Source: a virus
Direction: 5' to 3' (one strand)
Virus record (IMG/VR): IMGVR_UViG_3300044911_002208
Coordinates: 84,844-148,843 of that record
DNA length: 64,000 nt
In this document: piece after piece, positions 15,614 through 24,409 of the stretch
How the letters are laid out: each line of letters starts with the position of its first letter
Numbering within the stretch: the first letter of the stretch is position 1
Translations under genes and position numbers: made by a program
The notes under the pieces: generated by a model
The model's input: the letters and a program-made list of their open reading frames with translations, nothing else
What the model was told of the DNA's origin: nothing
Database searches by the model: none

Positions 15614-17793
15614 GCTACCAAAGAGATAAATTCACCAAGAACTTTTTTATTTAGTTTTTTAGTCTTCAATGACTTAACAAATGCAGACTTGATTTGAGAT
15701 TTAGTTGCGTCTTCTTTAACTTCAAATTCACTATCTTGAGAGAGTGCAGTTGAAGACATACCAAAATATGCATCATAACCAGAGTTAGTAATAGTAAAAC
15801 TCTTCAATTTCTTCCAATCATTTTGAATCTTTGTATAATCTTCATCACAAGAATTGTGATATAGATTAATAAAACGATTTACATTGCGACCTTCAAGTAC
15901 ACGAATACCAATAAAGTTAGTGGAGGAAAATTTGTTCTTTAAATTATTAAGAAGAACATCGGTAAACTCATGATATCCAGAACCAAATTTATAAGTAGAT
16001 CCAAGTTTACGATCACGAAGAAATGTACTTTGAGGGCTAACATATCCAACACCAATAAAAGGATCTTTTTCCCAATTACGCTTTACTTCTTTATGATAAA
16101 CAAGTTGATTTGCTTCACCATCAGTCAAAACAATACATTGAACCTTTTGAAGTTTGTTTTCTTTTTGAAATTTGGGAAGAATTTGATGAAGTGCAATCAA
16201 TGATTCATTTAAAGGAGTACCAGAGAGACTCAAACGAGGAGGATATGTATATGCACAACGATAAGAATTTTTAAAGCATGAAGCAAGACGCCAAATATTC
16301 AACATTTGTCGTTCCAATTCTTTACCAGAAACTTTACTGGTAAGGATATTCATCATAGAAAAAGTTTCATCTACACAAAGCAAGCCCTCTTTTTTCTGGT
16401 AATGAGGAGTACGATCTGCGGCACTATAGCGACCAGTTTCATAATCATATTCCCCACGACGCCATTCATTTGTAAAGGCATAAACATCAAAAGGAATAGA
16501 AACTTTTTTACAAAACCACACAAGATTAAAGAGTTGTTTACATGTATCCACTATTACATCAGCCATAGAACCACTCCAATCCAGTACAAATACCAGACCA
16601 TGATTTTTACCGTCAGGAATCACAGAAACCTTCTTAAATAGATCTTCATTATACTTGTAGGTATGAAGACGAGCAGTATCGAGAATACCAGTGCGAGCAG
16701 TTGAAGCACGAGCATACTGATCCGCAGCTTTACGACACTCAAACTCTTTCACAAGATAATTGACTTCTTTTTGAGCAGAAAACTTAAACTTGTTAAACTC
16801 AATATCAACATCTCTGTAGAGATTTATGGAAGAATATCCAGATGCTTGAGCATGTTCTTGATGAATTTTTTGTTGATGACAAAAAGATTCGCTAATATCT
16901 TTATGAACATCATAATTTTTACCAATAATAGTTTCAAGATTTACTTTAGGAATTTCAACGTAAACATTATCGTATCCGTCATCATTTACAAGATCCCGAA
17001 TTTTATCTTCAAATGAATCTGCGGTACGAATTTCAGGTTCACTTTCTTCACTAGTATTATTTACTGAAGTCTGATCACCTTGGGCAGTCCCACCATTACC
17101 TTCCTTTTCTTGAGGTTGAGAATTATCACTTTCACCGTCTTGTTCAGAAGATGAGTCATTAGTCTCTACAATTTCATTAGCGGGTGACTGAGAATCTCCT
17201 TGTTGATCATGAGAATCAAAATCAGCAACTTTTTGCTGTTGTTCTTTTTCTTTTTTACAATATTTGTAAAGTTCTTCTGCAGCAATTAAGGTATCTGCAA
17301 AAGTTTCAGTTGCAGAAATCAAATCAATGATTTGCTTTTCTTCCGAGTTAAAATCAATAGTTACAAAATTACCAATTTTAAAATAAAGGTTAGAGCGATC
17401 TGCAAGATTAAAACAAGAGATATCTTCATCATCAATTTGAAAGAAATCTTCTTCATTTAGTTCTTTATACCCATTAAAGAAAGTTTTAGCAAGTCCAGCA
17501 TACTTACGTTTCATTAATTTTTCAATTCGTGCATCTTCAACAACATTCACAAACTGAGTAGGAACTTTTACAGTTTTAGTCCAGTCTTCATCTGGCGTAA
17601 AAAGAGCATGACCCACTTCATGCCCTACAAGAAGATCATATACAAGATTGCTTGCCTTTTCCCAAAGAGGAAGAGTCAAGACGCGAGTATGAACATTAAA
17701 ACAAGCAGTAGAAACTTTTTTGTGCTCGACAACGAGATCCTCAGTGGCAAGCAGTTTGGCAAGTTGAGACTTGATTTCGTGGGAGACAGGCAT
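15610..17793 (-). CDS. VWA-domain protein with HEVGH metallopeptidase motif (CobT-like)
   Basis: This 727-residue protein has an N-terminal domain with zinc motif HEVGH at 58-62 and 'VVEDARIEKLMKRKYAG' near 84-100, which could supply a third ligand. An acidic Gln/Ser/Glu-rich linker runs from about 185 to 260. A C-terminal von Willebrand A domain has the MIDAS motif DWSGS at 405-409. An HExxH-like head, acidic linker and VWA tail recall CobT and NorD-type proteins, which act with MoxR/CobS ATPases. It is coupled through a 61-residue gene to the CobS-like ATPase. Whether it cuts or remodels a protein, or helps insert a metal, cannot be told from sequence. Confidence 0.75.
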   Translation of the reverse strand: MPVSHEIKSQLAKLLATEDLVVEHKKVSTACFNVHTRVLTLPLWEKASNLVYDLLVGHEVGHALFTPDEDWTKTVKVPTQFVNVVEDARIEKLMKRKYAGLAKTFFNGYKELNEEDFFQIDDEDISCFNLADRSNLYFKIGNFVTIDFNSEEKQIIDLISATETFADTLIAAEELYKYCKKEKEQQQKVADFDSHDQQGDSQSPANEIVETNDSSSEQDGESDNSQPQEKEGNGGTAQGDQTSVNNTSEESEPEIRTADSFEDKIRDLVNDDGYDNVYVEIPKVNLETIIGKNYDVHKDISESFCHQQKIHQEHAQASGYSSINLYRDVDIEFNKFKFSAQKEVNYLVKEFECRKAADQYARASTARTGILDTARLHTYKYNEDLFKKVSVIPDGKNHGLVFVLDWSGSMADVIVDTCKQLFNLVWFCKKVSIPFDVYAFTNEWRRGEYDYETGRYSAADRTPHYQKKEGLLCVDETFSMMNILTSKVSGKELERQMLNIWRLASCFKNSYRCAYTYPPRLSLSGTPLNESLIALHQILPKFQKENKLQKVQCIVLTDGEANQLVYHKEVKRNWEKDPFIGVGYVSPQSTFLRDRKLGSTYKFGSGYHEFTDVLLNNLKNKFSSTNFIGIRVLEGRNVNRFINLYHNSCDEDYTKIQNDWKKLKSFTITNSGYDAYFGMSSTALSQDSEFEVKEDATKSQIKSAFVKSLKTKKLNKKVLGEFISLVA

Positions 17794-17822
17794 TTGATTT
17801 GTTTCGTGTGAGCATATAATAC

Positions 17823-17848
17823 AAAAAAAGATCGCCTGTTAGACGATC
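17823..17848 (-). terminator. Intrinsic terminator after gp46
   Basis: On the minus strand, GATCG (17848-17844) pairs with CGATC (17834-17830) around a 9-base loop. Seven T residues follow. The stem is short but sits 14 bases after the gp46 stop, with an ideal T tract. Confidence 0.65.
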
Positions 17849-17861
17849 ATTGTGCCACTTT

Positions 17862-19571
17862 TTAAACTGCCCTACTAAATCCTTTTATTTTTTCAAATCT
17901 AATTACGTTGTTAAATTTATCTCTCATACCTTCTTTATGAGAAATAACAAATACATTTGCATCTTTGATTACATATCTAATAATCTTTAAAAATTCATCT
18001 GTACCAAATCCATCTAAGGAAGAATCAAATGTTTCATCAAAAATTATAATATTGCAGTTTAAAGAATTTTTTATTTTAGCAATTTCTCTCCAAGTAAAAA
18101 GAAGAGCAAGATCAATTCTCATTTTTTCACCTTCACTAAAAGAAGTATATGAAAAATCTTCATGAATTGGTGATTTAATAGATTCAGAAAATTCTTGATC
18201 TAAATTAAAGTTAATATAAAAATCCATCATTTGCAAATAACGATTTACTTGCTGATTAATGAGTGGCAAATATTTTTTAATAATTTTTGTTTTAACACCA
18301 CCATCTTTTAGAAGACTGTAGATATAATCATAGTAATTAATTTTTTGTTTTATAGAATCTAAATCATTTAGTATATCAGTTAGATTGTTCCTGTATTCTT
18401 CTAACTTCTCATGTTCAGAATTTCTATTCTCAAGGTTCTTGGTAATAACTTGAATTTCATTTTCAAGATCTCGGATTTGTCTTTGGCATCCAGAGATCTT
18501 AGTATTGTTTTGAGAAATGCCATTCGTTAGTTCTGTGATTTCAGTAGATAGAGCGGTAAATTGACGCTCTCGCTCTTCTTCCTCTTTAATTGCCTGCTCT
18601 AGTTCTTGATAACCAGATTGCAACTCTTTTGCTTTATTTTGAGCGTCGTTAATTCTATTTATTCTGAAAGTCTCATCAATATCTTGAGTACAGGTAGGAC
18701 AAACCGTATTCTCTGTAAAAAACTTATGTTCTTTAGTAATGGTAGATACCTTTTGAGATATTTTACCTTTCAAATTACCTAACTTACGAAGTTTGTCTGT
18801 TGCTCCAATATAAGTTTCTAAGTGCTTTTGTATTAGTTGAATTTCTTCAGTTTTTGCCTCAGATACACCAATTAAATCTTTTTCTTCATTAAGAAGTTGA
18901 GAAATCTTTTCCTTTTTATTTTTAATACTTTCTTTACCACGATTTTCAAGTTCTTCAATAAAATTTTCTTGCATATTAACTTTATCTTGAAAAGATTCTT
19001 TTTTTAATTCAAGAACTTTAACTTCATCCTTTACAGAACGAATCTTTTCTTTAACTAAAGTATTCATTGACGAGAAAATTTTAATGTCAAGTAGATCTTC
19101 AATTACTTCTCTGCGATGGGCAGCAGAAAGTTGCATGAAAGGGACAAAACTGCTACTACCCAAAATAACAATTTGAGTAAAAGACTTATAGTTCATTTTA
19201 AGAACGTTTTGTTCCAACCATTTTTGTTGATCAGTTGATGCAGAGTCTTGATTTAAAATTTTACCATTTCTATGAATTTCAAATATAGATGGTTTAATTC
19301 CTCTAACAACTTTCCATTTATTAGATCCAATTGTAAATTCAACTTCTACAACACAATCTTTCTCATTTATAGAATTGATTAATTGTGGTTTATTTACACC
19401 CCTGAAGGATTTACCAAACAAAGAAAAAGTCAGGGCGTCCAACATGGTACTTTTACCAGCACCGTTATTTCCAATTATTAAAGTAGTTGGACTTCCTACA
19501 AAAGATACTTCTGTAAATTGATTTCCAGTACTTAAAAAGTTTTTATACTTAATTTTTTCAAATAAGATCAT
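17862..19571 (-). CDS. 46: Recombination endonuclease subunit gp46 (SbcC/Rad50-like)
   Basis: This 569-residue SMC-type ATPase has Walker A GNNGAGKS at 34-41, long coiled coils, a zinc hook CPTC at 291-294, the signature 'SEGEKMRIDLALLF' and Walker B 'NIIIFDETFDSSLDG'. With gp47 it resects DNA ends for recombination and is involved in host DNA breakdown in T4. Its start overlaps the DUF3110-like gene by 14 bases. Confidence 0.95.
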   Translation of the reverse strand: MILFEKIKYKNFLSTGNQFTEVSFVGSPTTLIIGNNGAGKSTMLDALTFSLFGKSFRGVNKPQLINSINEKDCVVEVEFTIGSNKWKVVRGIKPSIFEIHRNGKILNQDSASTDQQKWLEQNVLKMNYKSFTQIVILGSSSFVPFMQLSAAHRREVIEDLLDIKIFSSMNTLVKEKIRSVKDEVKVLELKKESFQDKVNMQENFIEELENRGKESIKNKKEKISQLLNEEKDLIGVSEAKTEEIQLIQKHLETYIGATDKLRKLGNLKGKISQKVSTITKEHKFFTENTVCPTCTQDIDETFRINRINDAQNKAKELQSGYQELEQAIKEEEERERQFTALSTEITELTNGISQNNTKISGCQRQIRDLENEIQVITKNLENRNSEHEKLEEYRNNLTDILNDLDSIKQKINYYDYIYSLLKDGGVKTKIIKKYLPLINQQVNRYLQMMDFYINFNLDQEFSESIKSPIHEDFSYTSFSEGEKMRIDLALLFTWREIAKIKNSLNCNIIIFDETFDSSLDGFGTDEFLKIIRYVIKDANVFVISHKEGMRDKFNNVIRFEKIKGFSRAV

Positions 19572-19827
19572 TTTCTTGAGGGGGAATTACAATATCGTTT
19601 TCAGTAATTATTGCATATTGATAATCGTTCATTTCACAAGTTTTTATTATGATATCGTCATCAATTTCAATAACGTGCATAGATGGATAATTCATTTCTT
19701 CTAACATCATAGCAAATCTAACTGCATCATCTTCTTGTTCAAAAAGATATAGTATTTGCTCTCCATCTTCATTTATTACAGAATAGGCACCTTCGTCTTC
19801 TTTTCCTTCTATTGTTAGAATAAACAT
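19558..19827 (-). CDS. DUF3110-like protein
   Basis: This 89-residue protein follows the DUF3110 pattern known mainly from cyanobacteria. The layout is a first strand (MFILTIEGKEDEGAYSV), 'ILYLFEQEDDAVRFAMMLEEMNYP', then 'VIEIDDDIIIKTCEMNDYQ'. It is acidic and of unknown function. It sits between gp47 (adjacent) and gp46 (14-base overlap), suggesting it acts with the nuclease complex or is a passenger taken from a host. It supports a cyanobacterial host. Confidence 0.7.
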   Translation of the reverse strand: MFILTIEGKEDEGAYSVINEDGEQILYLFEQEDDAVRFAMMLEEMNYPSMHVIEIDDDIIIKTCEMNDYQYAIITENDIVIPPQENDLI

Positions 19828-20868
19828 TTAAATCATCTCACAAGCCTCTTTGTATATATTTTGAATAATTCCTTTAAGTATGTTTTTATCTAACACTAGA
19901 TCAGAATCTTCAACGTATCTATTAAGTAAAGAAACCGTATCTTCAGATTCCAATTCATCTATTTGGATTTCTTCTTCTATTTTAAAACTTTCTACTATTT
20001 TAATTTCTGCAATATTTGCCGAATATAATTTATCTAGAAATTTATCAAACTTTTTAGGGTCAGTTTTTTTTCTAATAATCAACTTTACTATTTTATTTTC
20101 ATATTGCCTAGCATCAAATAATTGAGGATCAGTATCTTCATAAAAGATAGAATAAAACATTCTATATGGGTTATCAATAGATGTTAATTCTAAAGTATCT
20201 AAATCCAATAAATGAAATCCTCTAGTATCATTATAATCATTTAAATATAATTCATAAGGATTTCCCAAATAATATATCTTCCCGTTATTTGATCTAGTGT
20301 GATAATGACCAGAAAATACTCTAGTAAATTTATCGAATATTTGACTATCATGCCCAGATGTCATTATATGACCCTTATAGGGAGAAAATCCATTCAATTC
20401 TAAATGACCCATTGCAATTTTAGAATTACTTTTATTAATTACATCATAAGTAATTTTTTCATTTTCAGAATTTATCCATGGAATAAACAATATATTTTGT
20501 TTCCCTATTTTAATATGTTCAGATTCAGATATTACCCTCACATTCTTATATTCTCTTAGAAGCAAATCAACAGCGTTTAATTGATTGGTATTCTTATAAT
20601 AAGCTGTATGATTTCCAACTACCGTGTAAACCTGGCATCCTAAAGACTCCAATTTATCATAATAATTATCTTTTGCCCATGCTAAAGCAGCAAAGTCAAT
20701 ACCCTTTCGGCTATCAAAGGTATCCCCCATATCAATAATTGTTGTTATTCCTTCCTTTTCTATTGTAGGAAAAAATACATCATTATAAAATTTTAAAAAA
20801 TAATCATGAAATAATTTAGAGTTTTTACGAGCACCAAAATGTTGGTCTGTAATTATTGCTACACGCAT
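19828..20868 (-). CDS. 47: Recombination endonuclease subunit gp47 (SbcD/Mre11-like)
   Basis: This 346-residue metallophosphoesterase has motifs D8-x-H10, GDTFD at 48-52 and GNH at 85-87, with later 'GHLEL' and 'SGHYHTR' histidine motifs completing the two-metal site. It forms the nuclease of the gp46/gp47 complex. The start overlaps the gp55 stop (TGATG). The length matches T4 gp47 (339). Confidence 0.95.
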   Translation of the reverse strand: MRVAIITDQHFGARKNSKLFHDYFLKFYNDVFFPTIEKEGITTIIDMGDTFDSRKGIDFAALAWAKDNYYDKLESLGCQVYTVVGNHTAYYKNTNQLNAVDLLLREYKNVRVISESEHIKIGKQNILFIPWINSENEKITYDVINKSNSKIAMGHLELNGFSPYKGHIMTSGHDSQIFDKFTRVFSGHYHTRSNNGKIYYLGNPYELYLNDYNDTRGFHLLDLDTLELTSIDNPYRMFYSIFYEDTDPQLFDARQYENKIVKLIIRKKTDPKKFDKFLDKLYSANIAEIKIVESFKIEEEIQIDELESEDTVSLLNRYVEDSDLVLDKNILKGIIQNIYKEACEMI

Positions 20869-21365
20869 CAGTACCTTGTTTTAGAATGAATACTATCCTT
20901 AATACTATTATAGTCAGAATAATTCATTCCGTCAATATGATTGTCATCAAAGAAGACTTCATCATATCCAGTTCTTTCAAGAATTTTATTCTTAATCTCC
21001 AACTGCTTCTTTTCCTTTTGAATTCTTCTCAGAAATGCATAGTGAATAATCTGAGTAAAGTAAGCAAATGGATTTTGTGACTTCTCTGGATTGAAATTAT
21101 GAATGTATTGAACACAATTTTCAATACCATCAGAAATCATGTCATCTTTAAAAATATAGTTGACAAAATTAGGTTTAAAAGATAGGTGAGTTGCGATCTT
21201 TAAGAAGCATTCTCCTAAGTAATTCGTTATTCGTGGTTTTGGATCTCCTCTATCTTGAGCTGCAGCAATTTCTTTTTTATATTCAATCAATGCTGCCAAA
21301 AAATCTTTATTGTTAACATAATGAACTGACCTTTTTCTTTTAGTCATAGTATTTGTAGTTATCAT
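20868..21365 (-). CDS. 55: Late transcription sigma factor gp55
   Basis: This 165-residue protein is the T4-type sigma factor that directs host RNA polymerase to late promoters. Region 2-like sequence includes 'NPFAYFTQIIHYAFLRRIQKEKKQ', resembling the core-binding and -10 recognition helices of sigma. Residues before it ('YLGECFLKIATHLSFKPNF') match cyanophage gp55. ATG 21365 is used, with ATG 21347 as an alternative giving 159 residues. A sigma-70 promoter lies upstream, which fits production of gp55 before the NATAAATA-driven late genes. Confidence 0.92.
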   Translation of the reverse strand: MITTNTMTKRKRSVHYVNNKDFLAALIEYKKEIAAAQDRGDPKPRITNYLGECFLKIATHLSFKPNFVNYIFKDDMISDGIENCVQYIHNFNPEKSQNPFAYFTQIIHYAFLRRIQKEKKQLEIKNKILERTGYDEVFFDDNHIDGMNYSDYNSIKDSIHSKTRY

Positions 21366-21393
21366 AAGAATACCTAATTTAATATGTATATCA

Positions 21394-21422
21394 ATTATAC
21401 CATCTATGGAAAATAACTACAA
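21394..21422 (-). promoter_or_regulatory. Sigma-70 promoter for gp55-47-46
   Basis: On the minus strand, TTGTAG (21422-21417) is followed by a 17-base spacer and a perfect TATAAT (21399-21394), about 30 bases before the gp55 start. It lies in the 116-base gap between the fourth Sm-like gene and gp55, the largest non-coding gap in this part of the window. Confidence 0.7.
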
Positions 21423-21481
21423 ACTTGACACTACCTCAGAATATCGATAGAATACCTTTGTTAGGTTTGAAAATAATATAT

Positions 21482-21883
21482 CTAACTATTCTTATAGAGC
21501 TTTTCTAATATCTCTTTAGCATCATTAACATTAGAGATATATCCCATTTTTCTATTAATCTTTTTTCTACTTGGATAGTCACTCCCATAGTCTTTTGACT
21601 GTCTTACATAATTTTGATACATGATGATCATATCAATATCTTTAGATTCACTAATTGTTAGTACATCATTCATATCAATTAATAACATATCATCTTTACT
21701 TGTTTTTAACCAAGATTCTAATTTATATCCAGAAACACCAGCTCTTGTTTTTACTTCAGAAACAGTAATTGGATTTGTTACTAAAAGCATAGTTTTATGT
21801 TCTTCAAAACATGGAGATACTTTTGCGTATATTTCTTCTCCATTTTTTAATTTAATTGTTGCATAAAAATCTTCTTCCATCAT
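21482..21883 (-). CDS. Sm-like phage protein, paralogue 4
   Basis: This 133-residue protein has the shared landmarks 'IKLKNGEEIYAKV', 'NPITV', 'LESWLKT' and 'VLTISES'. A C-terminal extension of about 45 residues ('SDYPSRKKINRKMGYISNVNDAKEILEKL') is absent from the other three. Two adjacent ATGs (21883 and 21880) could start it, and the first overlaps the UvsW stop. It closes the gp3-uvsY-uvsW unit. The function is unknown. Confidence 0.6.
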   Translation of the reverse strand: MMEEDFYATIKLKNGEEIYAKVSPCFEEHKTMLLVTNPITVSEVKTRAGVSGYKLESWLKTSKDDMLLIDMNDVLTISESKDIDMIIMYQNYVRQSKDYGSDYPSRKKINRKMGYISNVNDAKEILEKLYKNS

Positions 21884-23352
21884 TGTGCTAAATTGATAGT
21901 AATTATTTCGTAGTTAAAGTTTTCTTCATTATAAATTTTAATTCTTTCTATTAAATGATTTAACGTGTAGTTTTTTCTTGACTTGTGAGTGCAATCATCG
22001 GAAATATCATAAAGCATTGCTTTTGTTTTATTTTTACCCTTCCTTAAAACTCTACCAATACTTTGAAGATTGCGAACTCTAGATTTACTTGGGGATGCAA
22101 AAATAACATTATGGAGGTTTCTAATATTTATTCCAGTAGAAAATACACCATATGAAGCAACAATAATTGCATCATCCTCTCGTTCTGTTATTTCTCTAAC
22201 TTGTTCCCTCTCTTCAGTATCAATTCCTCCATGAACAAAAAATACTTTACGATTTTCTTTTTTGTTTTTATTAATTAGTTCGTATAAAGGAAGTCCATGA
22301 CTTTCAACTCTAGAAAATAATATAAGAGTATTACCTTTTAAATCTAAAGCTAAATTTTTAATAAAATTATTTCTTTTTTCATGAGATATAATAAATTGAA
22401 CCTCATCTTCATAGGTTTCAAAAGTTTGAGGAGTATGCTTTAATACAAGACATCTAATATCTAATTTAGATACATGTCCTTTTTCCATTAATTCTGCAGT
22501 TCTTGTAACTTTATATGATGGTCCAAATAAACCTTCAAGAACCCATTTATGAGTTTGTGTTCCATCTAAAGTTCCAGTAAATCCAAATCTATATTTTGCA
22601 TGATGAAGTTTAGTCATGATTTCAATAAGTGATTTGCTCTTGAATAAATGAGCTTCATCACCTATAATTACACCATAATCTTCAAAGAATGAACGTTCCA
22701 ATTTATATACAGATTGCCAAGTAGTAATAGTAACAGGATGTTCGTTTGTCTTTTCTCTACCAGAATAAATTCGGTGACAGTATGACTCAGCATCCCAACC
22801 ATAATCCTGAAAATCCTTGTACATTTGCTCTACAAGAGATGTCGTTGGAACAACTAAAAGTATTTTTTCGTGTTTACTCACATAGTATCTTACTAGAGAA
22901 TAAATCATCAGAGATTTGCCTGATGCTGTGGGACTTATCAATAGTCTTCGATTATGCTTTAACGCATCACATACTCCATCTATTTGATAATCTCTCGGAG
23001 AATGAGAACAAATAGATTGCATATATCCTTTAACGCCTTCAAGAGTAATTTCTTCGTTTACCTCAAAAGGTAATCCATAGAATTTATTCTCTACAAATTT
23101 ATAATTATATCCATAGTTTTTACAAAAAGAAATTAATCTATCCAACAGACCTATGTAGAGCTGCTTGGTTCTCATGTCGAATAGATGAATTTCCCCATTC
23201 CAATTTCTGCCCCTATATTGGGGCATGAATTTTGCATTCGGTACTTCAAATTTAAAGTGATCACGAAGTTCATATTCAATGTGTGGTTCACATTCTATTT
23301 TTAAATAAACTTCGTTGGATTTAGAAATTATTAGATCAAATTTATCAACCAT
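21880..23352 (-). CDS. uvsW: UvsW helicase
   Basis: This 490-residue superfamily 2 helicase unwinds branched DNA and R-loops and, in T4, switches off origin-dependent replication. An N-terminal DNA-binding region of about 100 residues is followed by Walker A SPTASGKS at 140-147, motif II DEAH at 232-235, motif III 'GFTGT' and motif VI 'QSIGRVLRKGKNK'. The length is close to T4 UvsW (about 500). It overlaps UvsY by 8 bases. Confidence 0.94.
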   Translation of the reverse strand: MVDKFDLIISKSNEVYLKIECEPHIEYELRDHFKFEVPNAKFMPQYRGRNWNGEIHLFDMRTKQLYIGLLDRLISFCKNYGYNYKFVENKFYGLPFEVNEEITLEGVKGYMQSICSHSPRDYQIDGVCDALKHNRRLLISPTASGKSLMIYSLVRYYVSKHEKILLVVPTTSLVEQMYKDFQDYGWDAESYCHRIYSGREKTNEHPVTITTWQSVYKLERSFFEDYGVIIGDEAHLFKSKSLIEIMTKLHHAKYRFGFTGTLDGTQTHKWVLEGLFGPSYKVTRTAELMEKGHVSKLDIRCLVLKHTPQTFETYEDEVQFIISHEKRNNFIKNLALDLKGNTLILFSRVESHGLPLYELINKNKKENRKVFFVHGGIDTEEREQVREITEREDDAIIVASYGVFSTGINIRNLHNVIFASPSKSRVRNLQSIGRVLRKGKNKTKAMLYDISDDCTHKSRKNYTLNHLIERIKIYNEENFNYEIITINLAQ

Positions 23353-23782
23353 AACCTGCCTGGAATTTTAAAAATTCGATGGCATTCTTAATTTGGTAAG
23401 TTCTGTTCTGAATTACTTTAAGAATACTCTCTAAGTAATTTATAACAGTTTCGTAATAGTCTATTTTTAAACTAATTTGAGACAATTTCTCATCAGCATC
23501 TAGATATTTTTGTAAAGTATCTTTGTCTCTAATTTTTTTGGGGAATGGATTTTCTATATAAACATCTGGATCTGCTTTACCAGTAAAATATTCATATCTC
23601 TCATGCCTAATATTTTTTCTCTGCTGCTCTGCTTTTTTCTTTAATAGAATAATATTGTTATATAAGTCAAAGTATTTTGCATGTAAAACTGGAATGTTTG
23701 TTGATTCTGTATGTAAATTATCCATGTCAATTTTAGAATCTTCTTCCCACATTTTTTGAATCATTTCAAGGTCAATGATCAT
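23345..23782 (-). CDS. uvsY: UvsY recombination mediator
   Basis: This 145-residue helical protein loads UvsX onto SSB-coated DNA. It is recognised by the cyanophage UvsY pattern 'LEMIQKMWEEDSKIDMDNLHTES', then 'RHERYEYFTGKADP' and a long C-terminal helix. Length (T4: 137) and position between gp3 and UvsW both fit. The start overlaps the gp3 stop (ATGA). Confidence 0.9.
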   Translation of the reverse strand: MIIDLEMIQKMWEEDSKIDMDNLHTESTNIPVLHAKYFDLYNNIILLKKKAEQQRKNIRHERYEYFTGKADPDVYIENPFPKKIRDKDTLQKYLDADEKLSQISLKIDYYETVINYLESILKVIQNRTYQIKNAIEFLKFQAGYG

Positions 23783-24342
23783 AGTTTATTTCCACTAGCA
23801 TCTAATATATTGTAGATAGTATACTTGAATGATACTTCTGCTGTAAAGTATTCAACATCTGGATTTGTAGAATCAAATTCTAAAGCAGATAATGAATATG
23901 GGAACATATCTTTAAATACAACTTCAAATTGAACACGATTATTACTATTCAATGCTTGTAAAGTGCCATCTGAATAAATGTTCATTTGTTTAGTCAAAGA
24001 AGTATTCAAATTGGTTTCTTGTTTTTGTAATTTATAAATTTCGTTCAATGATTCTGGGTAACCAAGACCTCTCATCCAATTTTGAATTTGCATGTAATTT
24101 TCAAGATTTTCATCGACAATAAATCTAAGATTAAAATCTTCAAAAACCATCTTATCTCCAGGAATATCAATATCCTTTAAATATGTTGGTTGTTGAGCAA
24201 CACCAAGACTTAATCCTGGAACATTTGCAGAATTGGAGAAAAATGAAACTTTTCGTGCCCTAGTTAATGTAAACTTAAAACCTACAGAAGATAAAAAGTT
24301 TCTATTTTGTATTTGGTTACTAAAAGCGTTTCCGACTGCCAT
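23779..24342 (-). CDS. 3: Tail completion protein gp3
   Basis: This 187-residue protein lies between gp23 and uvsY, where T4-like cyanophages encode the gp3 tail-tube terminator. The sequence has a tube-like beta layout: 'KFTLTRARKVSFFSNSANVPG', 'DKMVFEDFNLRFIVDENLENY' and 'WMRGLGYPES'. It therefore also resembles gp19-family tube proteins. The gp3 name rests mainly on gene order. Confidence 0.75.
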   Translation of the reverse strand: MAVGNAFSNQIQNRNFLSSVGFKFTLTRARKVSFFSNSANVPGLSLGVAQQPTYLKDIDIPGDKMVFEDFNLRFIVDENLENYMQIQNWMRGLGYPESLNEIYKLQKQETNLNTSLTKQMNIYSDGTLQALNSNNRVQFEVVFKDMFPYSLSALEFDSTNPDVEYFTAEVSFKYTIYNILDASGNKL

Positions 24343-24363
24343 GGTTTTTTAACTATTTAGAAT

Positions 24364-24390
24364 AAAAAAGGGACCCTTTCGGGTCCCCCT
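24364..24390 (-). terminator. Strong terminator after gp23
   Basis: On the minus strand, GGGACCC (24387-24381), a GAAA tetraloop, GGGTCCC (24376-24370) and then six T form a textbook intrinsic terminator. It sits 20 bases past the major capsid stop codon and probably limits read-through into gp3. Confidence 0.9.
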
Positions 24391-24409
24391 TGATAAATGT
24401 GACCAGTGA

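Noticed and set aside
21424-21430. Plus-strand TTGACA that looks like a -35 box
   Set aside because: No -10 follows at proper spacing, and only minus-strand genes lie downstream on that side.
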